Part shown: piece after piece, positions 52,149-60,578 of the stretch
How the letters are laid out: each line of letters starts with the position of its first letter
Position numbering within the stretch: the first letter of the stretch is position 1
Assembly: GCF_009769735.1 (NCBI RefSeq)
Contig: NZ_WSRO01000002.1
Coordinates: 4,910,001-4,974,000 of the forward strand
Direction of reading: 5' to 3'
From: Streptomyces sp. BA2
Lineage (GTDB): Bacteria > Actinomycetota > Actinomycetes > Streptomycetales > Streptomycetaceae
Length of the DNA: 64,000 bases
The notes under the pieces: model-generated
Database searches by the model: none
What the model was told of the DNA's origin: nothing
What the model saw: the letters and a program-made list of their open reading frames with translations, nothing else
Made by a program: the position numbers and the translations under genes

Positions 52149-53294
52149 TCAGTTGTTCTGCTTGCGGCGGTACAGCGCGAAGCCGAGACCCGCCGCGCCG
52201 AGCGCCGCCATGCCGCCACCCGCGGCCATCAGCGGGGCGCTCTCGCCGGCCGGGGACATGCCATCGGCGCCGGCCTTGACGCCGCCCTTGGGGACGACTG
52301 TGGTGGAACCGGAGCCGCTCTTGTGCTGGGGCTGGGGCTGCGGCTTCGGCTTCTCGGTGGGGCTGGTCTTGCCCTCGACCCAGGACTTGATGGTGCCGTC
52401 GGGGTTGAGGACCACGTACAGGCCGTTGTTCTGGCCGGTCGCGGACTTGCCGTTGGCGTCGAGGGTGTCGAGCTTGACGCCCTTGGCGTAGATGTCGGCC
52501 TGGAAGTGGTTCTGACCGAGCTTGTAGATCTTGGCTATGGAGCCGTCGGCCAGCTTGGCGGTGCGGACGTAGACCCGCTTGCCGTCGGGCTTCGGCGGGG
52601 TCGGCTTGGTGCCCGTCCTGGTGATGGTGCCGTCGGCGGTGAGCTTGAAGGTGCAGCCGTCGATCTTGGTGCTCGCCGGGTCGATGTACGCCTCCAGGGA
52701 GCCCTTCGCCTTCCCGTTGAGGGAGATGGCCGCCTTGGCGCTGCGCGCGGAAGCGTTCACGTCGACCTTCGCGGACCAGCCCTTGCCGAGGTCGGTGGTG
52801 CCCTTGGAGACCCAGCCGCCGGGGACGGGCTTGTCCTTGTCCTTGTTTTTGTCCTTGTTCACGAGCTTGGCGGTGACCGTGCCGTCGGGCGTCAGCGTGA
52901 AGGTGTTGCCGTCGATGGTGGTGCTCGCGGACTTGTCGTACGCGGTGAGGGAGCCCTTGGCGGCGCCGTCGAGGGAGATGGCGGCCTTGGCGGTGCGGGC
53001 GGACACGTTCACGTCGACCTTCGCGGACCAGCCCTTGCCGAGGTCGGTGGTGCCCTTCGACTCCCAGCTGCCGGGCTTCGGCGTCTCGTCGTCCGTCTGC
53101 TTGTCCTGGTCCTTGGACTTGTCCTGATCACTCTGGTCCTGACCGTCCTGACCGTCCTGGTCACCCGGGGCGACCTGACCCTGCGGGTTCGACGGGGCGT
53201 CGGCGGCGAAGGCCGCCGTTGTCGGGACGGCGAGAGCGGCGATGGCTCCGGTGGCGATGGCGGCGGTGCGGAAGGTACGGCGGGTGGCGCGCAT
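52149..53294 (-). CDS. Secreted surface protein with two tandem repeat domains and a C-terminal anchor
   Basis: A 381-residue protein. A signal peptide (ending AFA about residue 31) is followed by an Asp/Gln/Lys-rich stretch, then two copies of a roughly 75-residue domain, each beginning W-SKGTTDLGKGWSAKVDVN and ending with a DGT(V/I)T segment. A third unlike domain (VRTAKLADGSIAKIYKLGQ) and a Pro/Gln linker lead to a C-terminal helix GGGMAALGAAGLGFALY with RRKQNN. The end looks like a wall-sorting helix, but no canonical LPXTG is present. Function unknown. AAGGGA precedes the ATG. Confidence 0.82.
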   Translation of the reverse strand: MRATRRTFRTAAIATGAIAALAVPTTAAFAADAPSNPQGQVAPGDQDGQDGQDQSDQDKSKDQDKQTDDETPKPGSWESKGTTDLGKGWSAKVDVNVSARTAKAAISLDGAAKGSLTAYDKSASTTIDGNTFTLTPDGTVTAKLVNKDKNKDKDKPVPGGWVSKGTTDLGKGWSAKVDVNASARSAKAAISLNGKAKGSLEAYIDPASTKIDGCTFKLTADGTITRTGTKPTPPKPDGKRVYVRTAKLADGSIAKIYKLGQNHFQADIYAKGVKLDTLDANGKSATGQNNGLYVVLNPDGTIKSWVEGKTSPTEKPKPQPQPQHKSGSGSTTVVPKGGVKAGADGMSPAGESAPLMAAGGGMAALGAAGLGFALYRRKQNN

Positions 53295-53543
53295 AGCGGA
53301 TCCCTTGTGACTGTGACTGTGACTGGTCGGTCGGTCGAACTGTCCGTCTTTGTGCCTCTTTGCGGCGGCGACAGACATGAAGCTACGGGCGCTGTGTGTG
53401 CGTCATCCGTAGAGAACGTAACAATCAGCCGCATACGGTGATCCAGTGCCGTAAAACAGGCAAAAGCGCAGGTCAGGGCGGGCCTGGCCAAAGGTCACCA
53501 GATGTCAGGGACCTAGGTCACGAGGATCCCCGAGGCGCCCGGG

Positions 53544-54482
53544 TCACGCCGCCTTCGCCCGCCCCGCGAGCCACTCCCCGTAAGCGGGCGCCTGGCGCGC
53601 CGCCTCCCAGTACGAGGCCTCCAGATCCCCGTACACCGCGTCGAGCTCCCCCTCCGTACGGGCCGCCACGAGCAGCCGCACGCCGAGCGGGTCGCCGTGC
53701 AGCGGCCGGACCGCCATGTCGGGTCTCGCGTGCGAGGTCGGCTGGCAGACCGTGACGACCTCGCCGGTGGCGACGAGCGAGGCCGCGGTGAGGTAATCGC
53801 CGTGCAGGACACGGGGGTTGAGCCCGGCCGCGCGAAGGACCCGGAGCAGTCCGTCCCACTCGCCGTCCACCGTCGGGTCCACCATCCACCGGTCGGCGGC
53901 GAGGTCGGTGAGGCGCACGACGGGCTTCGCCGCCGCCGGGTGGTCGGCCGCGAGGAAGACGAACTGCGGCTCACGCTCGACCAGTACGCGCCGCCGCAGC
54001 CCCTCCGGCATCCGCAGCGGACTCCCCTCCACCTCGTGCACGAAGGCCACGTCGAGCTGCCCGCCCGCGACCATGCGAAGGAGCGCGTTCGCGGAGACGT
54101 CCATCTGGAGCGACGTCTCGGTGGCGGGCAGGCGCAGCCGCAGCCGACGCAGCCAGCCCGGTATGGCGCGGCTCGCCGTGGAGCCGATGCGCAGCTGCGG
54201 GCCCTCGGAGGCGCGGGCGGCGGCCGCCTTGGTCTCGCTGATCAGCGCGCGCATCTCGCTGACGAGGGGCCGGGCGCGGCTGAGGGCGACGCGGCCGAGC
54301 GGGGTCGGGCGGCAGCCGGTGCGTTCGCGGGCGAAGAGCTGGCCGCCGATCTCCAGCTCGATGCGGCGCAGCTGCGTCGTCAACGAGGGCTGGCTCATGC
54401 CGAGTTGACGCGCCGCCTTGTGCAGGCTGCCGGTGTCGGCGATGGCGCACAGCGCGCGGAGGTGCCTCACCTCGAGCTCCAT
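53544..54482 (-). CDS. snpR: LysR-family regulator, likely SnpR
   Basis: A 312-residue LysR regulator. The N-terminal helix-turn-helix is [35 protein letters not shown] (about 8-42). The co-inducer-binding domain starts near residue 95. It is divergent from a snapalysin gene; in Streptomyces lividans and others a LysR protein (SnpR) activates the divergent snpA. A T-N11-A palindrome lies in the gap. An effector is not known from sequence. The ATG at 54482 fits the family start [11 protein letters not shown]. Confidence 0.88.
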   Translation of the reverse strand: MELEVRHLRALCAIADTGSLHKAARQLGMSQPSLTTQLRRIELEIGGQLFARERTGCRPTPLGRVALSRARPLVSEMRALISETKAAAARASEGPQLRIGSTASRAIPGWLRRLRLRLPATETSLQMDVSANALLRMVAGGQLDVAFVHEVEGSPLRMPEGLRRRVLVEREPQFVFLAADHPAAAKPVVRLTDLAADRWMVDPTVDGEWDGLLRVLRAAGLNPRVLHGDYLTAASLVATGEVVTVCQPTSHARPDMAVRPLHGDPLGVRLLVAARTEGELDAVYGDLEASYWEAARQAPAYGEWLAGRAKAA

Positions 54483-54590
54483 GGCTGTGAGCGTAGAGCG
54501 GTGGGCGGCGCCGCACCAGACTCACAAACCCCACGGGAACCGCCTGAGTTGGGCACGGACGGAGTCCGCAGGAAGACCCGCCGATGGGCA

Positions 54591-54613
54591 GGCGATAGCT
54601 CGGCACTATCGCC
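54591..54613. promoter_or_regulatory. LysR T-N11-A operator between snpR and snpA
   Basis: GGCGATAG (54591-54598) and CTATCGCC (54606-54613) are perfect arms with seven bases between. The T at 54596 and A at 54608 give the T-N11-A core typical of LysR sites. It is 93 bases upstream of snpA. Confidence 0.8.
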
Positions 54614-54705
54614 ACTTGCCATCATCCCCGGACGCACCCGGCTCCCCGACACTCCCGGTACCGAACCGTTCACCTTTCACCGAACGAGTAGGGAGCCCCC
54701 CACAC

Positions 54706-55383
54706 ATGAACAAGCGTTACCTGTCCCTTGCCGCCGCCTTCGGCCTCGCGGCCGCCGGCCTCGGCACGGCATCGGCGACGGCCGCGACCCCCACCGCGCC
54801 GGTTGCCCCCCAGTCGGTCACCTCCGGGTACGTGAACTACAACGGCTCCGGTGAGGAAGCCGCGGCCAACAAGGCGTTCTTCGAGGCCGTCCTGAAGTCG
54901 GTCGCCGAGAAGCGCGCGGCCAACCCCGGCGCGAAACAGGTCACCGTGGTGTACGACGCCTCCGGTGCGCCCAAGTTCGCGCAGCAGATAGCCAGCAGTA
55001 CCTCCATCTGGAACAGCGCGGTGTCCAATGTGAAGCTCCAGGAGGGGAGTGGCGGTGCGAGCTTCGAGTACCGCGAGGGGAATGACCCGCGTGGTTCGTA
55101 CGCGAGCACGGACGGCCACGGCAACGGGTACATCTTCCTGGACTACGCGCAGAACCAGCAGTACGACTCGACCCGTGTGACCGCGCACGAGACGGGTCAC
55201 GTCCTCGGCCTCCCGGACCACTACGAAGGCCCGTGCAGTGAGCTGATGTCCGGAGGCGGGCCGGGCACTTCGTGCACCAACGCGCAGCCGGACGCGAACG
55301 AGCGGGCCAAGGTCGACCAGTTGTGGGCCAACGGTCTGGCGAAGGCGCTGGACAAGCTGGACAGAATGGAGAAGACCGGCTGA
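54706..55383 (+). CDS. snpA: Snapalysin, secreted zinc metalloprotease
   Basis: A 225-residue M7 protease precursor. The signal peptide ends about residue 26 (ASATAA) and a propeptide runs to about residue 75. The mature enzyme has the zinc motif [11 protein letters not shown] (His161, Glu162, His165, Asp171), which is the snapalysin signature with an Asp third ligand. Cys177 and Cys190 can form the one disulfide. It hydrolyses proteins outside the cell. A GGGAG is twelve bases from the ATG. It is controlled by the divergent LysR gene. Confidence 0.94.
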   Translation: MNKRYLSLAAAFGLAAAGLGTASATAATPTAPVAPQSVTSGYVNYNGSGEEAAANKAFFEAVLKSVAEKRAANPGAKQVTVVYDASGAPKFAQQIASSTSIWNSAVSNVKLQEGSGGASFEYREGNDPRGSYASTDGHGNGYIFLDYAQNQQYDSTRVTAHETGHVLGLPDHYEGPCSELMSGGGPGTSCTNAQPDANERAKVDQLWANGLAKALDKLDRMEKTG

Positions 55384-55409
55384 GGCTTCGCCGAGCCGGT
55401 TGTCGAAGT

Positions 55410-55451
55410 CGAACGCCGGGCGGGCCGATTTTCCGGCCCGCCCGGCGTTCG
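55410..55451. terminator. 18-bp-stem terminator after snpA
   Basis: CGAACGCCGGGCGGGCCG and CGGCCCGCCCGGCGTTCG pair perfectly over 18 bp with a 6-base loop. It also closes the convergent small-membrane-protein gene at 55489. Confidence 0.9.
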
Positions 55452-55488
55452 GTCATTGTCCGGTCGTGCGCTGTTCGGTCACTCGCTC

Positions 55489-55881
55489 TCATTCACGCGT
55501 GTAGTAGCGGTAGAACGACACCGCGAACACACCGCTCGCGATCGCGAGCGCCATGATGGTGGAGCGCAGAACGCTGGGTCCGGGCATGCCCTGGCTGTAG
55601 ACGAAGCCGAACGCGATCCCGGCGAAGCTCGCCCACGCCGTCGCGCGCAGCTCGCGCGGCAGCCGGGGCGCGGCCCTGAAGACGGCCATGAAGAGCGCGG
55701 CGAAGACGACGCCGGAGACGATGCCGAGCCAAGCGTTGCCGTCCGCGAGCGAGCCCGCGTGGCGCTGGGCGACCAGGATGCCGAAGACGAGGCCGAGGAT
55801 GACGGCCGCCGCTCCGGCCCTGCTCGTCGCGGAGCCGGGGAACACACGGGGTGCTGGTGAAGTGGGTGCCACCTGAGCCAT
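55489..55881 (-). CDS. Small integral membrane protein of unknown function
   Basis: A 130-residue protein with four predicted helices: AAAVILGLVFGILVAQR, AWLGIVSGVVFAALFMAVF, ATAWASFAGIAFGFVYS and TIMALAIASGVFAVSFY. No known family. The start ATG at 55881 has GGAGGAAACG upstream. The next upstream gene in the same direction is a small SH3-like secreted protein, about 100 bases away, so they may share a transcript. Confidence 0.75.
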   Translation of the reverse strand: MAQVAPTSPAPRVFPGSATSRAGAAAVILGLVFGILVAQRHAGSLADGNAWLGIVSGVVFAALFMAVFRAAPRLPRELRATAWASFAGIAFGFVYSQGMPGPSVLRSTIMALAIASGVFAVSFYRYYTRE

Positions 55882-55979
55882 GACGTTTCCTCCAGACAGG
55901 GTCGCCCCTGGGGCGGTGGTTCACACCCGCCCCACCATCCAGGGCACACCCGCCCGCGCCGACCGGCAACTCGGCGGCT

Positions 55980-56420
55980 TCAGTGGTAGCGGTTGTAGCC
56001 GCCCTGGCACGTGTCCCAGCACGGCTTGTACTCCTTGCACGGGTCCGAGGTCGCGCAGCTGGGCACGTGCTGCCCGCCGGTGTCGACGTACGCGGCGCTG
56101 GCCCAGCCCTGCACCCCGCCCAGCCAGTACCAGTACGCATTGCCCCAGACGTTCGTACCGCGTGTCTGGCACTCGACGCGGTCCTGGCTGTCCGCCGGCA
56201 GCTTCGCGACGATCGAGGCGCTGGTGGACGGCGCGTCCCGGATCTTCAGGTCGACGGGCGCGACGATCGTCCCCCAGACCACATCGTGGTTGTGCGTGGG
56301 TGACGCGGTGGCGGATGCTGGTGAAGCACCTCCGAGGGACAGTGCGCCCGCGGTCAGGAGCGCGGTGACGAGAGCTCCCAGGGCGGCCGGAGTGGTCCTC
56401 AGGGCCGGAGTGGTCCGCAT
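55980..56420 (-). CDS. Small secreted SH3-domain protein
   Basis: A 146-residue exported protein. A signal peptide (about 1-38, ALVTALLTAGALSLGGASPASA) is followed by a bacterial SH3 segment (VAPVDLKIRDAPSTSASIVAKLPADSQ, then GNAYWYWLGGVQGWASAAYVD), and a Cys-rich tail (four to five Cys, ending QGGYNRYH). Bacterial SH3 domains often bind cell wall. The ATG at 56420 has a perfect AGGAGG seven bases upstream. Confidence 0.82.
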   Translation of the reverse strand: MRTTPALRTTPAALGALVTALLTAGALSLGGASPASATASPTHNHDVVWGTIVAPVDLKIRDAPSTSASIVAKLPADSQDRVECQTRGTNVWGNAYWYWLGGVQGWASAAYVDTGGQHVPSCATSDPCKEYKPCWDTCQGGYNRYH

Positions 56421-56572
56421 GATCGACCTCCTCTTCCCCCCGCCCCCCAACCTCTTCTCCCCCCTCCAGCAAACACCCGTTCGGACTAAGGCTCCACCGG
56501 ACGATGAGTTTGCGCCGCGGGGACGGTCTGCCCTCGTAACGGACGACCACTGACGTGGAGAGGGCGTACGAC

Positions 56573-57577
56573 ATGAACAGCGTGGCCATCGAGACCGCGG
56601 GCCTGGTGAAGACCTTCGGTGACAACCGCGCCGTCGACGGCGTGGACCTCACCATCCCGGCCGGCACGGTCTACGGCCTGCTCGGCCCGAACGGCGCGGG
56701 CAAGACCACCACCGTGAAGATGCTCGCCACCCTGCTGCGCCCTGACGGCGGCGACGCCCACGTCTTCGGCCACGACGTCGTGCGCGAAGCCGACGCGGTG
56801 CGCAGCAGGGTCAGCCTCACCGGGCAGTACGCGTCGGTCGACGAGGACCTGACGGGCACCGAGAACCTGGTGCTCCTCGCCCGCCTGACCGGGCACGGCA
56901 AGAAGGCGGCGTACAGCAGGGCGGCGCAGCTCCTTGAGGCCTTCGGCCTGAGCGACGCCGCCGCCCGCCAGGTGAAGAACTACTCCGGCGGCATGCGCCG
57001 CCGCATCGACATCGCGGCGTCCATCCTCAACACCCCCGACCTGCTCTTCCTCGACGAGCCGACGACGGGCCTCGACCCGCGCAGCCGCAACCAGGTCTGG
57101 GACATCGTCAGGGCGGTCGTCGCGCACGGCACGACGGTCCTGCTGACCACGCAGTATCTGGACGAGGCCGACCACCTCGCGTCCCGCATCGCCGTCATCG
57201 ACAACGGCAAGGTCATCGCCGAGGGCACCAAGGGCGAGCTGAAGGCGTCGGTCGGCGCGGGCTCGGTGCACGTCAGGCTCCGGGACGCGGACCAGCGCGA
57301 GGACGCCGCGCGGGCGCTGCGGATCGCGCTCGACGCGGAGGTCCAGCTGGAGCCCGACCCGGTCGCCCTCACCGCCCGCGTCGGCAACGGCGAGCGCAAC
57401 GGCCGGGGAGCCGCCGAGAAGGCGTCCCGCGCCCTGGCCGAACTGGCCCGCGCCGGGATCACCGTCGACAACTTCTCCCTCGGCCAGCCGAGCCTGGACG
57501 AGGTGTTCCTGGCCCTCACCGGCAACCCCCATCACGCGACGGACATGGCGGAGAAAGAGAAAGAGGCAAAGGCATGA
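56573..57577 (+). CDS. ABC transporter ATP-binding protein, DrrA-like
   Basis: A 334-residue ATPase of an exporter of the drug-resistance (DrrA) type. Walker A is [10 protein letters not shown], the signature SGGMRRR, Walker [14 protein letters not shown], and the C-terminal regulatory part is the usual DrrA extension ([23 protein letters not shown]). It uses ATP to drive the adjacent permease. The ATG at 56573 has GGAGAGGG upstream; a GTG at 56555 is inside that site. It overlaps the permease start by ATGA. Substrate may be a peptide or polyketide-like drug. Confidence 0.92.
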   Translation: MNSVAIETAGLVKTFGDNRAVDGVDLTIPAGTVYGLLGPNGAGKTTTVKMLATLLRPDGGDAHVFGHDVVREADAVRSRVSLTGQYASVDEDLTGTENLVLLARLTGHGKKAAYSRAAQLLEAFGLSDAAARQVKNYSGGMRRRIDIAASILNTPDLLFLDEPTTGLDPRSRNQVWDIVRAVVAHGTTVLLTTQYLDEADHLASRIAVIDNGKVIAEGTKGELKASVGAGSVHVRLRDADQREDAARALRIALDAEVQLEPDPVALTARVGNGERNGRGAAEKASRALAELARAGITVDNFSLGQPSLDEVFLALTGNPHHATDMAEKEKEAKA

Positions 57578-58425
57578 GCACCGCGACCACCACATCCGAG
57601 GCCCAGGACCTGGCGCCCGTCAGTACCGAGTCCCTCGCCGAACTGCTCGTCGCCGGTGACCGGCCGCCGCGTCCCAGCGCGCTCTCCGCGTCCCTGACGT
57701 TCGGCTGGCGGGCCATGCTCAAGATCAAGCATGTGCCGGAGCAGCTCTTCGACGTGACGGCGTTCCCGATCATGATGGTGCTGATGTACACGTACCTCTT
57801 CGGGGGCGCGCTCGCCGGATCTCCGAGCGAGTACATCCAGTACCTGCTGCCCGGCATCCTCGTGATGTCCGTCGTCATGATCACGATGTATACGGGCGTC
57901 TCGGTGAACATCGACATCGAGAAGGGCGTCTTCGACCGCTTCCGTACGCTGCCGATCTGGCGCCCCTCGGTGATGGTCGGCTACCTCCTGGGCGACGCCC
58001 TGCGCTACGCGATCGCGTCCCTGGTCATGCTGGCCGTCGGCATGATCATCGGCTTCCGGCCGGACGGCGGCGTGCTCGGCGTGCTTGCCGGAGTGCTCCT
58101 CCTCCTCGTCTTCTCCTTCGCCTTCTCGTGGGTGTGGACGATGTTCGGGCTGCTGCTGCGCACCGAGAAGTCGGTGATGGGCGTCAGCATGATGGTGCTC
58201 TTCCCGCTGACGTTCCTCAGCGACATCTTCGTGAAGCCGGAGACGATGCCGGGCTGGCTGCAGGCGTTCGTGAACAACAACCCGATCACCCATGTCGCCT
58301 CCGCCGTCCGCGATCTGATGGCGGGTACGTCGCCGGGCTCGTCGCTGGTGTGGGCGCTGGGCTGGGCGGTGCTGCTCGTGGCGGTGTTCGGCCCGGTGAC
58401 GATGCGGCTCTACAACCGCAAGTAG
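57574..58425 (+). CDS. ABC-2 permease, DrrB-like
   Basis: A 283-residue membrane permease with six predicted helices, in the ABC-2 family. Visible are [18 protein letters not shown], the [18 protein letters not shown] helix, the motif DRFRTLPI after it, and [22 protein letters not shown] at the end. A 50-residue cytosolic tail precedes the first helix. It overlaps the ATPase (ATGA). The last 22 bases, including stop, are duplicated directly downstream. Confidence 0.92.
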   Translation: MSTATTTSEAQDLAPVSTESLAELLVAGDRPPRPSALSASLTFGWRAMLKIKHVPEQLFDVTAFPIMMVLMYTYLFGGALAGSPSEYIQYLLPGILVMSVVMITMYTGVSVNIDIEKGVFDRFRTLPIWRPSVMVGYLLGDALRYAIASLVMLAVGMIIGFRPDGGVLGVLAGVLLLLVFSFAFSWVWTMFGLLLRTEKSVMGVSMMVLFPLTFLSDIFVKPETMPGWLQAFVNNNPITHVASAVRDLMAGTSPGSSLVWALGWAVLLVAVFGPVTMRLYNRK

Positions 58426-58452
58426 GACGGGGCTCTACAACCGCAAGTAGGA
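58406..58452 (+). repeat. 22-bp direct duplication of the permease 3' end
   Basis: The last seven codons, stop and following bases (58406-58427) recur exactly at 58431-58452, period 25. The extra copy repeats LYNRK-stop outside the gene. A recent replication slip, or a transcription-end signal. Confidence 0.9.
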
Positions 58453-58527
58453 GTTTCTTGCCCCGTATGCACTCGTCCCGGTCGCGCCAGGCGTGACCGG
58501 GACTTCCCGCGACTTCTCCTGGGGGAC

Positions 58528-59415
58528 GTGCTCAGACGCCCGCTGTCCGCCGTCCTCCTCGTCATCGCCGTCCTCCTCGTGCCGCTCGGCGCGCTCTCCA
58601 CCTGGGCCAAGTACGAGATCGAGGACGCCGATCAGTACGTCGCCACGATGGCGCCGCTCGCCTCCGACCCCGACGTACGGGACGCGGTGGCCGGGGCGGT
58701 CACCGACTCGGTGATGAAGGAGATCGACGTGGGCCCGCTGCAGGGCACCGTCGAGTCGTTCGTACGGGACGCGGTGCTGTCCTTCTCCGAGACGAAGGCG
58801 TTCAAGGCGGCCTGGAACGCGGCGAACCGCGCCGCGCACGACGCGGTGCAGGACGCGCTCAGCGACCGGTCCGACGGCGGCGCGGTCACCATCGACCTCG
58901 CGCCGATCACCGAACAGGTCAAGCGCCAACTGGCCGCAGACGACGTGCCGTTCGCGGACCGCATCCCCGTCACGCACACCGAGGTGACGCTCATGGAGTC
59001 CTCGGACCTCGGCCCCTTCGGGAAGGGATTCCACATGCTCCAGATGGCGGGCCTCTGGCTCCCGGCAGCGGCGGTACTCCTCGCCGTGGCCGGCATCTGC
59101 CTGGCGGTGCACCGCCGCCGCGCGATCATCCGCACGGCGCTTGGCGCGGCCTTCGCGGGGGCGTTCCTTGGAGCAGCGGTCATCGTGGGCCGGGGGCTCA
59201 CCATGGACGACCTGCCGAAAGACGTCTCCCGCCCCGCGGCGGAGGCGGTGTACGACGCCTTGACGCACTCGCTGAGCGTGGCGGGGTGGGTGATTCTCGG
59301 GGTGGGGCTCGCGATCGCGCTTGCCGCGTGGCTGCTTCGACGCCGTCAATCACCGGCTCCGTCCAGCCCGTCCTCAATCGTCGGACGGGCTGGAAATAGC
59401 CCGTCCGGCGATTGA
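58528..59415 (+). CDS. Integral membrane protein of unknown function
   Basis: A 295-residue protein with a first helix (AVLLVIAVLLVPLGALSTWA), a long outer domain of about 140 residues (DADQYVATMAPLASDPDVRDAVAGAV), and three C-terminal helices (LWLPAAAVLLAVAGICLAV, then GAAFAGAFLGAAVIVGRG and AGWVILGVGLAIALAAWLL). It resembles a class of Streptomyces membrane proteins without known function. The GTG has GGGGGA upstream. The last 20 codons come from the palindromic repeat at 59363-59416, so the native end was probably near RRR. Confidence 0.78.
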   Translation: MLRRPLSAVLLVIAVLLVPLGALSTWAKYEIEDADQYVATMAPLASDPDVRDAVAGAVTDSVMKEIDVGPLQGTVESFVRDAVLSFSETKAFKAAWNAANRAAHDAVQDALSDRSDGGAVTIDLAPITEQVKRQLAADDVPFADRIPVTHTEVTLMESSDLGPFGKGFHMLQMAGLWLPAAAVLLAVAGICLAVHRRRAIIRTALGAAFAGAFLGAAVIVGRGLTMDDLPKDVSRPAAEAVYDALTHSLSVAGWVILGVGLAIALAAWLLRRRQSPAPSSPSSIVGRAGNSPSGD

Positions 59416-59416
59416 G
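59363..59416. repeat. Nested intergenic palindromes at the membrane-protein end
   Basis: CCAGCCCGTCC (59363-59373) pairs with GGACGGGCTGG (59383-59393); CTCAATCG (59373-59380) can instead pair with CGATTGAG (59409-59416). The two hairpins compete. This type of repeat is common between Streptomyces genes and can act as a terminator. Confidence 0.75.
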
Positions 59417-59501
59417 CGGGCTTGGGGAAACGCAACCCTTCCCCCACCTCCAGCCGTCTCTGAGGGAGGATTCGAGATCCCACCAGACGGAGAGGCCGGC
59501 C

Positions 59502-60533
59502 TTGGACAGCGCAACGGCAGCGAGGACGGCACCCCGAGAGGACTGGCCGGAGCCGCAGGCGAAGCGGCGCCCCCGGCACCGCCCCTCCGCCTGGCTGGCG
59601 GCCCTCCTCCTGGGCGGCGTCAGCACCATCCTCGGCTTCCGTATCGCCGACTCCGACGGCTTCACCCCCGTACCGCAGATCCTCGCGTTCCTGCCCTGGC
59701 TCCTCGCCCCCGCGATCGCCGCCCTGCTGTTCGCGGCCCTCGCCCGCTGGCGCGTGGGTCTCGTCTGGGGCGTCGTCGCGCTCGGCGGCATCGCCTGGTT
59801 CATGGAGCCGTACGGCAAGACGGACGACCCGGAAGGACCGGCCGTCGCCGAGATCCGCGTCATGGCGTCGAACGTGGAGTTCGGCCAGGGCACCCCCGGC
59901 CTGCTGAAGGCGGTCCGCAAGGAGAAGCCCGACCTCCTCTTCGTCCCGGAGTGCGACTACACCTGCTCGGACACTCTGCGCGACGAACTGCCCCGCTCCG
60001 ACTACCCCTACCGCACCGCGAGCGAAGCCGGCGGCGCCGAGGGCTCGGTGATCGTCAGCAAGCTGCCCCTGAAGAAGGCGAGCGGCCTCGCGGGCACGCT
60101 GGGCATGCCCGGCGCCGTGGCCGAGCTGAAGAGCGGCCACCAGGTCCGCATCCAGCTCGCCCACCCGATGCCGCCGCTGCCCAGGCAACTCTCCACCTGG
60201 CGCACCGAACTCGCCGAACTCCGCGACTACGCCGCCGACGGCAGGCGCGCGAACCGGTCCACCATCATCGCGGGCGACTTCAACGCCACCCAGGACCACG
60301 CGGCTTTCCGCGACATCCTGGACACCGGCGGCGTACGCGACGCCGCCGGCCTCGCGGGGTCCGCCCGCACCCCGAGCTGGCCCGCCGATCTGATGTCACC
60401 GCTGGGCACGCAGATCGACCACGTCCTCGCCAGCCCGGACTTCTCGGCCCGCGATGCCCGCTTCCTGGACATCGGCGACACGGACCACCGGACTCTGGTG
60501 GTGGACCTGACGCTGCACGAGCCGAAGCGGTGA
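59502..60533 (+). CDS. Endonuclease/exonuclease/phosphatase-family membrane protein
   Basis: A 343-residue protein. Three N-terminal helices (SAWLAALLLGGVSTILGF, ILAFLPWLLAPAIAALLFAAL, LVWGVVALGGIAWFM) lead to an EEP domain outside or inside the membrane: SNVEFGQGTPGLLKAVRKEKPDLLFVPE with the metal Glu, IIAGDFNATQDH, and IDHVLASPDF with DTDHRTL. The superfamily cuts phosphodiesters in nucleic acid, lipid or sugar phosphates. The likely start is TTG 59502, six bases after GGAGAGG; a TTG at 59412 lies in the repeat. Confidence 0.85.
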   Translation: MDSATAARTAPREDWPEPQAKRRPRHRPSAWLAALLLGGVSTILGFRIADSDGFTPVPQILAFLPWLLAPAIAALLFAALARWRVGLVWGVVALGGIAWFMEPYGKTDDPEGPAVAEIRVMASNVEFGQGTPGLLKAVRKEKPDLLFVPECDYTCSDTLRDELPRSDYPYRTASEAGGAEGSVIVSKLPLKKASGLAGTLGMPGAVAELKSGHQVRIQLAHPMPPLPRQLSTWRTELAELRDYAADGRRANRSTIIAGDFNATQDHAAFRDILDTGGVRDAAGLAGSARTPSWPADLMSPLGTQIDHVLASPDFSARDARFLDIGDTDHRTLVVDLTLHEPKR

Positions 60534-60578
60534 ACGGCAGATCGGTCCGGGCATGGCGGCGGTGGCGATAATGGCCGC

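Noticed and set aside
59412..59501. TTG 59412 as the endo/exonuclease start
   Set aside because: It lies inside the palindromic repeat with no ribosome site; TTG 59502 follows GGAGAGG at proper spacing.
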